Program-made: the position numbers and the translations under genes | In this document: positions 53,807 to 62,422 of the stretch, piece after piece | How the letters are laid out: every line of letters begins with the position of its first letter | Position numbering within the stretch: position 1 is the first letter of the stretch | Assembly (NCBI RefSeq): GCF_002871945.2 | Contig: NZ_CP126963.1 | Location: 868,001 to 932,000, forward strand | Length of the DNA stretch: 64,000 nt | Origin: Gleimia hominis | GTDB lineage: Bacteria; Actinomycetota; Actinomycetes; Actinomycetales; Actinomycetaceae | Direction: 5' to 3' | The notes under the pieces: model-generated | Seen by the model: only the letters and a program-made list of their open reading frames with translations | Databases searched by the model: none | Told to the model about the DNA's origin: nothing

Positions 53807-55564
53807 CTACGGTTTTGTGGGGTAGAGCGTCGGCGAGTCACTTGAAGAAGGCACCCCGAGGCTACGCACTGATTCTACGACTACATCATGGAACAGTGGG
53901 CCAGCCGTATCCGTTGCGAACTTACCGGTGGACGGCCGGTAGAGCACAACCGAGACCGCGATTGAGGGTTTTTGTGCGGGCACGAGCCCCACGATAGATC
54001 CGGCGATTCCCGAGTGGGAGCCGTTTGTGAACAGTTCCGCAGTCCCGGTTTTAGCCGCAATGTTGTAGCCGTCTACTTTGAACCAGTGGCCCGTGCCCTC
54101 TTCGTCCGACAGTGTGGACTCCAACATGGTGGTAAGCATCTGCGAGGTTTTCTGGTCGATCGCTTGGCGCGGCTTACTCGCTTCGGTTGGATGGTACGAA
54201 CCATCCGCATCGGTCCACCCGTCAATCAGGCGTGGCGGTAGGTACACGCCGCCGTTGCCGACCGCGGCCATCATCGACACCTGCTGCAGCTGTGTCATCG
54301 AGTATCCCTGTCCGAACATGGTGGTGTAGCGCAGGCGCCGGTCCCAGTCTTTGGGGCTGCGTAGAATGCCCGCGGATTCGCCGGGCAGGGGCACGTCGGT
54401 GGCTTGTCCCAATCCCATTTTTTTGAACGTTTCAAAGCGCTCGGCGTCAGTTACCCGCTGGCCAATCTGCACGGTACCGGTGTTGGAAGATTCCGCAAGC
54501 ACCCCGGTTGTGGTGCGCGTGTACTGTTCGTGTTCGTGCGAGTCGATGAACTCTTCCCCATCGGCCGTCGTGTACTTGTAAGGTACTTGAATTGGAGTTA
54601 GCGGCGTTATTTTCCCTTGCTCCAGCGCGGTCGCGAACGTGAGGATCTTCCCCACTGACCCGGGTTCGATTGGGGATTGCACAATCCGCGACGTTTGCGG
54701 TTTAGTGGTGATTTCTTTATTTCCCGAGTCGGCAAGTACCAGCACTTTCCCGCTCGACACCTCGGTAATCACCACCCCACCCCATTCGGCTCCGGTTTTT
54801 TCCACGGTCTTGTTGAGGATCTCTTCCACTGAATGCTGCAAGTCCGCTCTTAGGGTTGTGTGCAGTGTTTTGCCGTTCACCGCGGGTTTGGTCTCACTTT
54901 TCCCTCCGGGGATTACTTCCCCGGTTGGTCCGTACTCGTTTTCCAGCATCCCCGGTTTACCTTTGAGCTGCTCATCTTGGGTAAGTTCTAACCCGGAGTT
55001 GCCCTCGCCTTGCGCGTCAATGGATCCGATTACGGATGCGGCAGTGGATCCGTTTGGGTACACGCGCTGGTACGATGGTTCCCATTCGATGCCGTAGAGG
55101 TTGAGTTTGCGCACTGCCCGCCACGTTTCCGTGGGGACGTCTTTCTTGAGGTACTGGTAGGTCGATTCGCCCACGAGTTTCCCCCCAAGTTCGGCCTCAT
55201 CCATTCCCAGCACGGGTGCTAGCTGCTGCGCGACTGCTGCCGGCCCGATTCCTACGACCTGCATTTTGCCGTCCTTATCTTTACGCAGCACTTTCGCTTC
55301 TTTTACGTGCCGTTGGTTGACGGCGATGTGGTAGGTTTCGAGCGATGTGGCGAGTGGGGAGCCGGACGCGTCCACAATGTCTCCGCGGCGCGCTTCTAGC
55401 GTGGAGGTGTGCAAGCGGATTCTTTGGCCTTGTGCAGCGAGTTCTGGGCCGCGCACTATTTGTAGGTTAATTAGTTGCAGAGCGATCGCGACGAGTCCCA
55501 CCAGGAAGATCGTGAGGATCCAGAACGGAGCCGGTTTGCTCCGAACGTATTGCCGCAGTTTCAA
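53807..55564 (-). CDS. ftsI: Penicillin-binding protein FtsI (PBP3), septal transpeptidase
   Basis: Cross-links septal peptidoglycan. In 585 residues there is one N-terminal membrane helix (about 14-32, FWILTIFLVGLVAIALQLIN) and the PBP dimerisation domain (RRGDIVDASGSPLATS). The transpeptidase has the active-site Ser in EPGSVGKILTF (SxxK), an SSN motif in LAESSNTGTV and KTGTAELF. It belongs to class B and works with FtsW. It lies between ftsL and murE as usual. Confidence 0.96.
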   Translation of the reverse strand: MKLRQYVRSKPAPFWILTIFLVGLVAIALQLINLQIVRGPELAAQGQRIRLHTSTLEARRGDIVDASGSPLATSLETYHIAVNQRHVKEAKVLRKDKDGKMQVVGIGPAAVAQQLAPVLGMDEAELGGKLVGESTYQYLKKDVPTETWRAVRKLNLYGIEWEPSYQRVYPNGSTAASVIGSIDAQGEGNSGLELTQDEQLKGKPGMLENEYGPTGEVIPGGKSETKPAVNGKTLHTTLRADLQHSVEEILNKTVEKTGAEWGGVVITEVSSGKVLVLADSGNKEITTKPQTSRIVQSPIEPGSVGKILTFATALEQGKITPLTPIQVPYKYTTADGEEFIDSHEHEQYTRTTTGVLAESSNTGTVQIGQRVTDAERFETFKKMGLGQATDVPLPGESAGILRSPKDWDRRLRYTTMFGQGYSMTQLQQVSMMAAVGNGGVYLPPRLIDGWTDADGSYHPTEASKPRQAIDQKTSQMLTTMLESTLSDEEGTGHWFKVDGYNIAAKTGTAELFTNGSHSGIAGSIVGLVPAQKPSIAVSVVLYRPSTGKFATDTAGPLFHDVVVESVRSLGVPSSSDSPTLYPTKP

Positions 55565-55645
55565 ATCGCTCCTTCCACGTTAATACGCGTTTACTTTCCG
55601 ATTTTCTAGAAGTGTTTTCTTGAGGTAGGTACGGGCCAGCCGGCG

Positions 55646-56062
55646 CTAGTCCTTGTCTTCAGCATTCTCGGCTGCCGGGGTACCGCCCTCAACTTTACCG
55701 GTCGAGAGCGTGACGTAACCGGTGGGGCCGGCGTGGACCATCCCGTTTTTCGCTGCTTGTTTTTCTAGCTCCCCCGCGGAGGACACGAGTTGGAGTCGGT
55801 GCTGCAGGGAGTCTTTCGTTTCGTTCAACTGCACCAGTTCTGTTCGCATGTCACGCAGTTCATAGGCGGTGGATGCCATTTGAGTGCGGATGTACAGGTG
55901 GAAGGCAAACACGGCGACCAGTACCACCACGATCGCGATGATCACCGGGTAGGCGCTGCGGGGGGCGGCGCGGCCTTCGATGACGCGCAGCACGGGGCGG
56001 GTGGATTCGCGTTTGCGAGCACCGGGTCGAGTGGTTTGCCGTAGCGCCGCTGTGTTGCTCAT
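55646..56062 (-). CDS. ftsL: FtsL-like septum formation initiator
   Basis: 138-residue bitopic protein: basic cytoplasmic arm, one membrane helix (IIAIVVVLVAVFAFHLYI), then a short coiled coil (TAYELRDMRTELVQLNETKD) and a Gly/Glu-rich tail. Position between rsmH and ftsI and this architecture identify an FtsL/DivIC relative; the sequence itself is poorly conserved in the family. Its start overlaps rsmH by four bases. Confidence 0.82.
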   Translation of the reverse strand: MSNTAALRQTTRPGARKRESTRPVLRVIEGRAAPRSAYPVIIAIVVVLVAVFAFHLYIRTQMASTAYELRDMRTELVQLNETKDSLQHRLQLVSSAGELEKQAAKNGMVHAGPTGYVTLSTGKVEGGTPAAENAEDKD

Positions 56063-57048
56063 CGGTTACTCCTATGGGTTGGGTCGAAAGGGTGCAGCAC
56101 TTCAGCGGCCCGTAGCCGAACGGATGCTGAGCGCGGATTGTCTTGGATGTCTTGTTCGCTTGCTTTGATCACTTTGTGGGTGATTTCCCGCAAGGGCGGT
56201 TCAGTTCCCGGGGGGATGAACGGAAGGTCGGCGGGTACTTGAGCGCGCGACCCCTGGCGGATTATGTGCTTCACGACCCGGTCTTCGAGCGACTGATAGG
56301 CCTCAACTACAAGGCGGCCCCCCACTCGAATACAGCTCAGTGCCCGCGGGAGAGCTTGTTCTAAAATGTGGAGCTCGTCGTTCACCGCGATCCGCAGGGC
56401 TTGGAATGAGCGTTTCGCCGGGTTGCCTCCCGTGCGGCGCGCGGGGGCGGGAATCGCGTCTCGGATCAGTTCCGTTAGCTGGTCCGAGGTGGTTACTGGT
56501 TCTGTTTCACGCGCACGCACGATGGCGCGGGCGATCCGAGAGGCGAATCGCTCCTCCCCGTATACGCGCAGTATCCGGGCGATTTCTCGTTCACTTTCTT
56601 CGGCGAGTAGTTGCGCTGCGGTGCGGCCACCACTTTGATCCATCCGCATATCGAGCGCACTTGACCGGGCGTAGGTGAAGCCGCGCTGTTCGTTATCTAA
56701 CTGCAGTGACGACACTCCCAGGTCCATTAGAATCCCGTCCACCGCCTGCACCCCTAGTTCAGACAGGACCCGGGGGATTTCGTCGTAGGTGGCATGGACG
56801 CCGCGGAACCGGTCTTTGAAGCCTTCCAATCGTTTATTCGCTAACGCAAGCGCTTCTTGGTCGCGGTCAATTCCGATGAGGCGGAGGTTGGGGAACCGGG
56901 TTAACGCACCTTCGGCGTGCCCACCCATGCCGAGGGTTGCGTCGACAAGAACTGGTTCGGGACCTTGTAGTGCGGGCGAGAGTAGGTCCAGGCATGCTTG
57001 CAAAAGCACCGGTTGGTGTAGGTTAGCGATCCGGTCGCGTTCGCTCAA
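56059..57048 (-). CDS. rsmH: 16S rRNA (cytosine-1402-N4)-methyltransferase
   Basis: Methylates C1402 in the decoding centre. The TTG at 57048 is chosen (329 residues, MSERDRIANLHQPVLLQ), because GGAGGAGG stands just before it and the conserved HxPVLL start follows; the frame from 57102 adds unconserved residues. Motifs: VDATLGMGGHAEGAL, GIDRDQEAL, DGILMDLGVSSLQLD and NDELHILEQALPRAL. Confidence 0.95.
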   Translation of the reverse strand: MSERDRIANLHQPVLLQACLDLLSPALQGPEPVLVDATLGMGGHAEGALTRFPNLRLIGIDRDQEALALANKRLEGFKDRFRGVHATYDEIPRVLSELGVQAVDGILMDLGVSSLQLDNEQRGFTYARSSALDMRMDQSGGRTAAQLLAEESEREIARILRVYGEERFASRIARAIVRARETEPVTTSDQLTELIRDAIPAPARRTGGNPAKRSFQALRIAVNDELHILEQALPRALSCIRVGGRLVVEAYQSLEDRVVKHIIRQGSRAQVPADLPFIPPGTEPPLREITHKVIKASEQDIQDNPRSASVRLRAAEVLHPFDPTHRSNR

Positions 57049-57157
57049 TGCTCCTCCTCCGTGGTGGAAAGTGGAGGGCTCTAACCCGCATGGGACTCCC
57101 ACCGGTTCCGCCGCCGGGGAAGTGGCTTCGGATCAGTCGGTAGAAGACCTATGCGCG

Positions 57158-57589
57158 TTAGAACATTCCAGGGATTATTTCGTCCGCAGTGTTAGAGAAA
57201 GCTTCTTCTTGGACGGCGAGGTAGTTGTTCCAGTGCTCCGCATCCCAAATCTCCACGCGGGTTCCCGTGCCGATAACCGCGAGGTCTCGGCTCAGGTCTG
57301 CGTAGGTTCGCAGTTGCGGTGCGATGGTGATTCTTCCCTGTTTGTCGAGGGTTTCATCCGTTGCTCCGGACAGCATCACGCGAATGTAGTCGCGCGCCTG
57401 TTTTGACGTCAGGGGGGCCTGACGGAGCTGGTTGAACATGTTCTCGAACTCTGCTTTGGGGAAGGCGTACAAGCACCTGTCTTGTCCGCGGGTGATCACC
57501 ACCCCGTCTTCCAACTGGCTGCGAAACTTTGCGGGTAAGATGACGCGTCCCTTGGTGTCGAGCTTTGGCTCGTAGGTGCCTAGGAACAC
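57158..57589 (-). CDS. mraZ: Transcriptional regulator MraZ
   Basis: Ring-forming regulator that binds repeated boxes before its own gene and controls the division and cell wall cluster. The 143 residues consist of two SpoVT/AbrB-like halves, each with a DxKGR-type motif: [20 protein letters not shown] and [18 protein letters not shown] start with GGTGA upstream. First gene of the dcw cluster; operator boxes lie 30-80 bases upstream. Confidence 0.97.
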   Translation of the reverse strand: MFLGTYEPKLDTKGRVILPAKFRSQLEDGVVITRGQDRCLYAFPKAEFENMFNQLRQAPLTSKQARDYIRVMLSGATDETLDKQGRITIAPQLRTYADLSRDLAVIGTGTRVEIWDAEHWNNYLAVQEEAFSNTADEIIPGMF

Positions 57590-57620
57590 GACTGCTCACC
57601 CCCTCATGTCATTTCGCAGC

Positions 57621-57668
57621 CCACTTCAACTAACACTGTTCCCCACTCTACTCCACTTTCCACCACTA
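57621..57668 (-). promoter_or_regulatory. MraZ operator: AGTGG boxes at 10-bp spacing
   Basis: On the plus strand CACT occurs at 57634, 57644, 57654 and 57664, exactly ten bases apart, and again at 57622. Read on the minus strand these are AGTGG, AGTGG, AGTGGGG, AGTGT and AAGTGGG, in line with known MraZ boxes (TGGGN or AAAGTG repeated every 10 bp). A weak promoter TTGTAA-17-AACAAT may lie just upstream on the minus strand. Autoregulation of mraZ and the dcw cluster is the likely role. Confidence 0.8.
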
Positions 57669-57882
57669 TTGGCTCGCAACGCGCGTATTGTTTTCACAGA
57701 ACCTCATGATTACAAGGAAAAGTCGCAGTAAACGCGGTGGAGGGAATTGTGTCACTTTTTGTCAAAGCGAGCCGCGAGCGCACTTGTGACAATGCAGGAG
57801 GTAGGCACTGACCGCAAATAGAAGCGCCCGCGGACAGCTGTGTGATTGGCAGGCACATTCCGCGCTCCACGCGCGTTTCCAG

Positions 57883-58028
57883 AATGCGCTGTTACGAAAG
57901 CGCGCGCCCTGCTACAAAAACCGAATGTACTGTTATGAATGCTGAATGCACTGTTACAAAAGTCGTACGTGCTGTTACGAAAGCTGAATGCCCTGCGACG
58001 AGAGTCGGATGTGCTGTTTCGAAAGTGA
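57883..58028. repeat. Seven-copy 21-bp tandem array downstream of sixA
   Basis: Seven units, 20-21 bp each, follow the pattern AATGNNCTGTTACGAAAGCNG. The core TTACGAAAG recurs at 57892 and 57975, and with changes at 57912, 57933, 57954, 57996 and 58017. The same nine bases form the last codons and stop of sixA (58051-58059). The plus-strand frame through it would encode heptads but has no start signal. It separates sixA from the mraZ promoter. Confidence 0.9.
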
Positions 58029-58050
58029 GGGGGCCCTATTGCCGAAAAGT

Positions 58051-58518
58051 TTACGAAAGGGTGGGGGCGCCAGCAGCTACTAGGGTGCCGGAGCGGGTGG
58101 GGCTGTTTGGGGCGCGGTCGATTATCCAGTGGGTCGCGGGCGCACCACCAACTGCGCGGACACGGTGACTTTCTTCGTCCGTCACTAGATTCTCAGCAGC
58201 GGCGAGCACGGTCGGCATGTGCCCAACCACCACGATCTGTGGGTCGGTGAAACTCGTGACTAAACGGCAGAGGTCATCCTCATCACCGTAGTAGATCTCG
58301 TTCATCACAATCGGCTCTACCCCGAGCTCCACCGCTATAATCTGCGCACTCTGCTGCGCGCGTGCAGCCGGCGAAGTCAGTAGCAACGGCTCGGTAACGT
58401 AGCGGGCAATGTGACGTGCAGCGAAACCAGCCTGCTGCATCCCCATGGTCGTCAACGGGCGCCCCAAATCGTGATACCCCCAGTTCGCTTCCCCATGACG
58501 CATAAGTACAACCCGCAT
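58051..58518 (-). CDS. Phosphohistidine phosphatase, SixA-like histidine phosphatase
   Basis: 155-residue member of the histidine phosphatase clan, small SixA type. The N-terminus MRVVLMRHGEANWG has the catalytic His of RHG; Arg and second His are in LLTSPAARAQQSAQI and VVVGHMPTVLAA. E. coli SixA removes phosphate from a phospho-His protein, but the substrate here is unknown. It is divergent from the AMP-ligase gene and upstream of the dcw cluster, without evident link to it. Confidence 0.9.
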   Translation of the reverse strand: MRVVLMRHGEANWGYHDLGRPLTTMGMQQAGFAARHIARYVTEPLLLTSPAARAQQSAQIIAVELGVEPIVMNEIYYGDEDDLCRLVTSFTDPQIVVVGHMPTVLAAAENLVTDEESHRVRAVGGAPATHWIIDRAPNSPTRSGTLVAAGAPTLS

Positions 58519-58601
58519 ACCCTCAGGCTACGTGAAAAGCCCGTTCTTTGAACAGATTGAAGCACGCCCGCGCCTTGGTATCGGACCATTCCAGGGTGAT
58601 A

Positions 58602-60137
58602 ATGGGCGGTGTGACAAATACGGATCCTGATTATTCCCCTGCCCGCCTCCTGCGCGAAGCCGCTTTGCGGTCCCCAGAACGCACGTCCATTACCTACATT
58701 GAGGTAGAGGCACGGAGCCGGCAATACTCGGTGGCCCAATCGCAAAAGCATGCCCTTCAACTCGTATCCCTGCTGCGCCGCAGGGGCGTTCAAACTGGTG
58801 ACCGCGTCCTCGTGTGGGGCCCTAACTCCGCGTGGCACCTGTGGACCTACATCGCGTGCGCACACCTTGGGGCAATAGTAGTTCCCGTGCAAGAGCATTT
58901 AACTAGCGCAGAAATCCAAGCGATAGTGCATCACTGCGAGCCGCGCGTCGCAATTGTGGGGCTGGCACAGGCGGAACGAAGCCAGATGCAAAACGCGATC
59001 ACGTATGCGGAACTGGAGCAGACATTAGATGCCGAACCGGTGGACCAGGCGCCGCCTGTTCCATGCCCCGCGGGAACCATGGGGGCAATTATTTACACCT
59101 CTGGCACCACCGCCCACCCGAAAGGCGTGACTTTGACGCACGACCAGCTGTGGTGGGGCTGCCGGAACTTCCGGGACGTGTTCGAATACTCTTCGGCAAC
59201 CGTGCACGCAGTGGTGGCTCCCCTGTCGCACATTGGTGGTTTCAACGGTGCCACCACCGACATTTTCGCCAACGGCGGGCACGTTGTGATTATCGACCAC
59301 TTCACTCCCTGCGCCGTTTTGGATGCGCTTGAGGAACACCGGGTGCAAATGATGTTCGCGGTTCCCACCATGTACCAGGCTCTACTCAACGACAGTGCGT
59401 GGCGGCCCCTGCCGGATTTCACCCGGCCTCTCACCGGCGGAGCTCCCCTGCCGTCCGCACTTGCGCAGCAACTATTGGACCGTCAACTGGACGTGATCAA
59501 CGTGTGGGGAATGACGGAGCAGTCAGCTTCCGGCACTTGTATGCGCGCGTCCACCGCGGTCCGCCGCAGTGACCTGACCGGTAGCGGAACCGCGTTCCCG
59601 TACACGCGGGTGCGGGTGGCGCGCGCGGTTAATCCTGACGCCGGTACCATCGAGTGGGCAGATCCCGGTGAGGACGGGGAACTATTGTGCTCTGGCCCTT
59701 CGATAACCAGCGGGTATTGGCGCGATAGTGAACTGACCCGCACAACTATTGTGAACGGCTGGCTGCGAACCGGTGACTGGGGACGTCAGGATCAAGATGG
59801 ATTCGTCACGTTCCTTGGCCGCGTGGTGGACACGATTAACACCGGGGGTGAGAAAGTGCTCCCCACGCCCATTGCCGAGGTCATCTCTACCCACCCGGAC
59901 GTGCGTGACTGCGTGGTGGTTGGCGTTCCCGACCCTAAGTGGGGGCAGGCCGTAGGCGCGGTACTGGTACTCAACGACGGAGCAAAAGCACCTAGCTTGC
60001 AAGAGATACGTCGTTACGCCGGGCAGTATCTGGCGCGGTACAAGCTTCCGCACTACCTGGCCGTCACAGACAAGGTTCCTACCAACACGAATGGGAAACC
60101 ATCTCACAGTGCGCTAGTAGATCTGCTAATCCAATAG
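58602..60137 (+). CDS. AMP-dependent acyl-CoA synthetase/ligase of unknown substrate
   Basis: Adenylate-forming ligase, about 511 residues. Large N-domain with the P-loop IIYTSGTTAHPKGVTLTHDQ, aromatic motif VINVWGMTEQSASGT, the ribose-binding YWRDSE and WLRTGDWGRQDQDG, hinge GRVVDTINTGGEKVLP and the catalytic Lys in NTNGKPSHSALV. It is soluble. Size and motifs fit acyl-CoA ligases of the FadD/MenE type. It neighbours lipA-lipB but is convergent with them, so a role in lipoate or fatty acid activation is only a guess. ATG 58602 is used; GTG 58611 is an alternative. Confidence 0.88.
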   Translation: MGGVTNTDPDYSPARLLREAALRSPERTSITYIEVEARSRQYSVAQSQKHALQLVSLLRRRGVQTGDRVLVWGPNSAWHLWTYIACAHLGAIVVPVQEHLTSAEIQAIVHHCEPRVAIVGLAQAERSQMQNAITYAELEQTLDAEPVDQAPPVPCPAGTMGAIIYTSGTTAHPKGVTLTHDQLWWGCRNFRDVFEYSSATVHAVVAPLSHIGGFNGATTDIFANGGHVVIIDHFTPCAVLDALEEHRVQMMFAVPTMYQALLNDSAWRPLPDFTRPLTGGAPLPSALAQQLLDRQLDVINVWGMTEQSASGTCMRASTAVRRSDLTGSGTAFPYTRVRVARAVNPDAGTIEWADPGEDGELLCSGPSITSGYWRDSELTRTTIVNGWLRTGDWGRQDQDGFVTFLGRVVDTINTGGEKVLPTPIAEVISTHPDVRDCVVVGVPDPKWGQAVGAVLVLNDGAKAPSLQEIRRYAGQYLARYKLPHYLAVTDKVPTNTNGKPSHSALVDLLIQ

Positions 60138-60208
60138 CTCGTTTCAGCGAGCCCTGTAGCTTGTTTTACCAAGTCCGCTAGCCCAGTAGCCTGCTTTAAC
60201 CAGTTCGC
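60126..60208. repeat. Three-copy array derived from the end of the AMP-ligase gene
   Basis: CTAATCCAATAGCTCGTTT (60126-60144), the last codons and stop of the ligase, is followed by two diverged copies: 60150-60177 (CCCTGTAGCTTGTTTTACC) and 60178-60208 (CTAGCCCAGTAGCCTGCTTT). The TAG is kept in each, at 60135, 60157 and 60187. Units are about 22-30 bp because of indels. Confidence 0.75.
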
Positions 60209-60230
60209 CCCGCCGCTTATTTCATGAGTC

Positions 60231-60319
60231 CTTACTCATGCGGCTCTAGCTCATGCGGGAGAGAGCACGCTAGCTCATGCAGGCGAGAACCGCCCTAGCT
60301 CATGCGGGCTAGTACGGAT
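60231..60319. repeat. Four-copy 24-25-bp array derived from the end of lipA
   Basis: On the minus strand lipA ends CCCGCATGAGCTAG (complement of 60295-60308). Downstream come CTGCATGAGCTAG (60270-60294), CCGCATGAGCTAG (60246-60269) and CCGCATGAGTAAG (60231-60245), and a still weaker ATGAAATAA beyond. Each repeats the Met-Ser-stop triplets. The region faces the array of the convergent ligase gene. Confidence 0.85.
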
Positions 60320-61314
60320 TCGGCCTCCTGCCTTGCCTGCACCGGTTTCTCCTCAGCTAGGTGGGCGTAAATCGGGGGGATGTCCCGCCCCAGGTGACGC
60401 ATCGCCTGCACCCACAGTTTGCCCGACCGGTACGAGGAACGAACCAGTGGCCCGGACATGCAGCCGGCAAACCCCATGTCGTAAGCAAGATTACGCAGAC
60501 GCAAAAACTCTTGCGGTTTAACCCACCGGTCAATCGGATGGTGCAGTTTAGATGGCCGCAAGTACTGCGTAATGGTGAGAATGTCACAGCCCGCGTCCAG
60601 CAGATCCCGCATCGCCGATTCCACTTCTTCCGTGGTCTCTCCCATTCCTAGAATGAGGTTCGACTTAGTCACCAGACCCGCTTCTTTTGCCGACTGGATA
60701 ACGGACAGGGAGCGGTCGAAGCGGAATGCCGGGCGGATTCTCTTGAAGATTCGCGGCACAGTTTCGAGGTTGTGTGCGAAAACTTGAGGTTCAGATTCGA
60801 ACACTTGCTCCAGTGCTTGCGGATCACCTTTGAAATCATCCACCAGCAGTTCCACACCCGTACCTGGGGATTGCGCGTGGATTTGCCGAGCAGTCTCTGC
60901 GTACAGCCAGGAAGCCCCATCTTGGCGATCATCACGAGCCACCCCCGTCACCGTCACATAGCGCAGCCCCAGGGACGCAACGGAGGCACCGAGCCGGCGG
61001 GGTTCATCCTCGTCAAATTCCGTGGGCCTACCGGTTGCGATGTCACAAAAGTCGCAGCGCCGCGTACAGATCGCACCACCAATGAGGAAGGATGCTTCCC
61101 GATCTTCCCAGCATTCGTAAATGTTCGGGCAGTTCGCTTCCGCACACACTGTGTGTAACCCACCTGAGTGCACGCGTTGGCGCACATCTTGATACCCGGG
61201 TCCGGTAGAAACCGTGGTTTTTAACCAACCGGGTTTTTGCTCGATCGGGGTTTGCGAATTCCGCGCTTCAATGCGCAGCAGTTTCCTACCTTCAGGTTTA
61301 GGCAGAGTAGACAC
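60295..61314 (-). CDS. lipA: Lipoyl synthase (radical SAM)
   Basis: Inserts two sulfurs into octanoyl chains on lipoate-dependent enzymes. In 339 residues the auxiliary cluster Cys are 57, 62 and 68 ([12 protein letters not shown]) and the radical-SAM Cys are 83, 87 and 90 (CTRRCDFC). GMGET appears in [15 protein letters not shown], and the C-terminal Ser ligand in [14 protein letters not shown] start with AGGAG upstream, one base after lipB. Its 3' end is the seed of a tandem array. Confidence 0.97.
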   Translation of the reverse strand: MSTLPKPEGRKLLRIEARNSQTPIEQKPGWLKTTVSTGPGYQDVRQRVHSGGLHTVCAEANCPNIYECWEDREASFLIGGAICTRRCDFCDIATGRPTEFDEDEPRRLGASVASLGLRYVTVTGVARDDRQDGASWLYAETARQIHAQSPGTGVELLVDDFKGDPQALEQVFESEPQVFAHNLETVPRIFKRIRPAFRFDRSLSVIQSAKEAGLVTKSNLILGMGETTEEVESAMRDLLDAGCDILTITQYLRPSKLHHPIDRWVKPQEFLRLRNLAYDMGFAGCMSGPLVRSSYRSGKLWVQAMRHLGRDIPPIYAHLAEEKPVQARQEAESVLARMS

Positions 61315-61315
61315 T

Positions 61316-61966
61316 TCAGTGAGCTCCTTCGCTTATCGTTTCGAGCAGGGGATCTAGTTTTTCTCGTAGTTTCTTCACGAGGGCAGCCCGCACTTCATCC
61401 ACTGTGGCACTCACGCCCTCAGCTTTCAAAGAAGTGACCCCCATGCCAACCAGGCCGCAGGGAATGATACCGGTGAACGCGTTACTAAAATCGGGGTCAA
61501 TGTTGAACGCCACGCCGTGCATCGTGGTGTCGCGCGCAACTTTGAGGCCAATCGCGCAGATTTTCCGGTCGGGGTCACGCAGCCAAGCCCCCGCTTTCCC
61601 CTCAATGATGGTGGCAGGAATGTTCCACGTGTCTTGCGCTGCCTCAATCACAGCGGCTTCCACTGCGCGGATGTATTTGATGCGGTCCGCGGGCGGCGCG
61701 AGTTTCACAATCGGGTAGATCACGAGTTGACCTGGCCCATGCCACGTAACGGAACCACCCCGGTCGATCCGCACCACCGGCAGGTCGGAGTTGAGAATAT
61801 CTTCTGGTTTCGTCTGCCTCCCCGCGGTGTAAGTGGCCTCAAACTGGGCGACGATCAGGGTGTGGTCGCGTTCTCCAGCGGCTACTTGTTCAAAAACTTC
61901 ACGTTGAATCCGGTCCCCTTCCATGTAGGGAATGGGCCCGCGATCCAATAGATTTAACTCCTGCAC
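61316..61966 (-). CDS. lipB: Octanoyl-ACP:protein octanoyltransferase
   Basis: Moves octanoate from ACP to lipoyl domains, the step before LipA. The GTG at 61966 is chosen (216 residues, [19 protein letters not shown]), where similarity begins. Its GGAGGG abuts the codon, so the start is uncertain, and the frame extends 20 codons further to 62026 without a ribosome site. Motifs: [23 protein letters not shown] with the catalytic Lys, and [11 protein letters not shown] with the acyl-Cys. Coupled to lipA. Confidence 0.93.
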   Translation of the reverse strand: MQELNLLDRGPIPYMEGDRIQREVFEQVAAGERDHTLIVAQFEATYTAGRQTKPEDILNSDLPVVRIDRGGSVTWHGPGQLVIYPIVKLAPPADRIKYIRAVEAAVIEAAQDTWNIPATIIEGKAGAWLRDPDRKICAIGLKVARDTTMHGVAFNIDPDFSNAFTGIIPCGLVGMGVTSLKAEGVSATVDEVRAALVKKLREKLDPLLETISEGAH

Positions 61967-62061
61967 CCCTCCATGATAACGACTACGCACAAAAACCGCG
62001 TCTTCGCATGGGTCTAAGGTCCGCACTTGTGTTTGTGTTGTGAGCGGTTACTCTAATCAAC

Positions 62062-62313
62062 GTGAGTAACGACGAGTATGTACACGTGTGTTCCGCCCGG
62101 CAGTGCACGGAACCAGCCGCGTGGGCGGTGATTTGGCGCAATCCAAAAATCCACTATGGCCGCGAAAAAACGTGGTTGGCCTGCGAAGGACATCGAGATT
62201 TCTTAGCTGAGTTCGTTGCCCTGCGGGAGTTCCCTTACCGCGTGGTCCCGATCAGAGAGATTGGGCCTGCTACCGGCCCTTCCGCGAAACCAGTGGATCG
62301 CCGCTCTCTGTGA
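62062..62313 (+). CDS. Small Cys/His-rich conserved protein
   Basis: 83-residue soluble protein with no known function. Two Cys near the start (VCSARQCTEPAAWAV) and a later Cys-x-x-His (LACEGHRDFLAEF) could form one zinc site. Trp-rich middle (AVIWRNPKIHYGREKTWL). I think similar proteins occur in other actinobacteria, but cannot name the family. No ribosome site precedes the GTG, and a TACTCT-like -10 ends about seven bases before it, so the mRNA may be leaderless. Divergent from lipB. Confidence 0.7.
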   Translation: MSNDEYVHVCSARQCTEPAAWAVIWRNPKIHYGREKTWLACEGHRDFLAEFVALREFPYRVVPIREIGPATGPSAKPVDRRSL

Positions 62314-62368
62314 ACCGCCCGTTTTAAGTTAAGGCCGCAAACCAGCTGAAACTAATGCCCATGCAGCT

Positions 62369-62408
62369 AACGCCTAACATCTATTGGTTAGCCCGCGAGT
62401 TAGGTGTT
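62369..62408. repeat. Inverted and direct repeats downstream of the ABC-F gene
   Basis: AACGCCTAAC (62369-62378) and GTTAGGTGTT (62399-62408) can pair 9 of 10 around a 20-base loop. On the minus strand ACCTAACTCGCGG also repeats the ABC-F gene end ACCTAACGCACGG, with its TAA stop, 23 bases further on. It may terminate the ABC-F or small-protein transcript. Confidence 0.45.
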
Positions 62409-62422
62409 GTGGGGTCCGTGCG

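Noticed and set aside
57842..58168. Protein with heptad repeats on the plus strand
   Set aside because: Open frame only because the repeat period is 21; no ribosome site, Cys/Arg-heavy composition, and it overlaps sixA.
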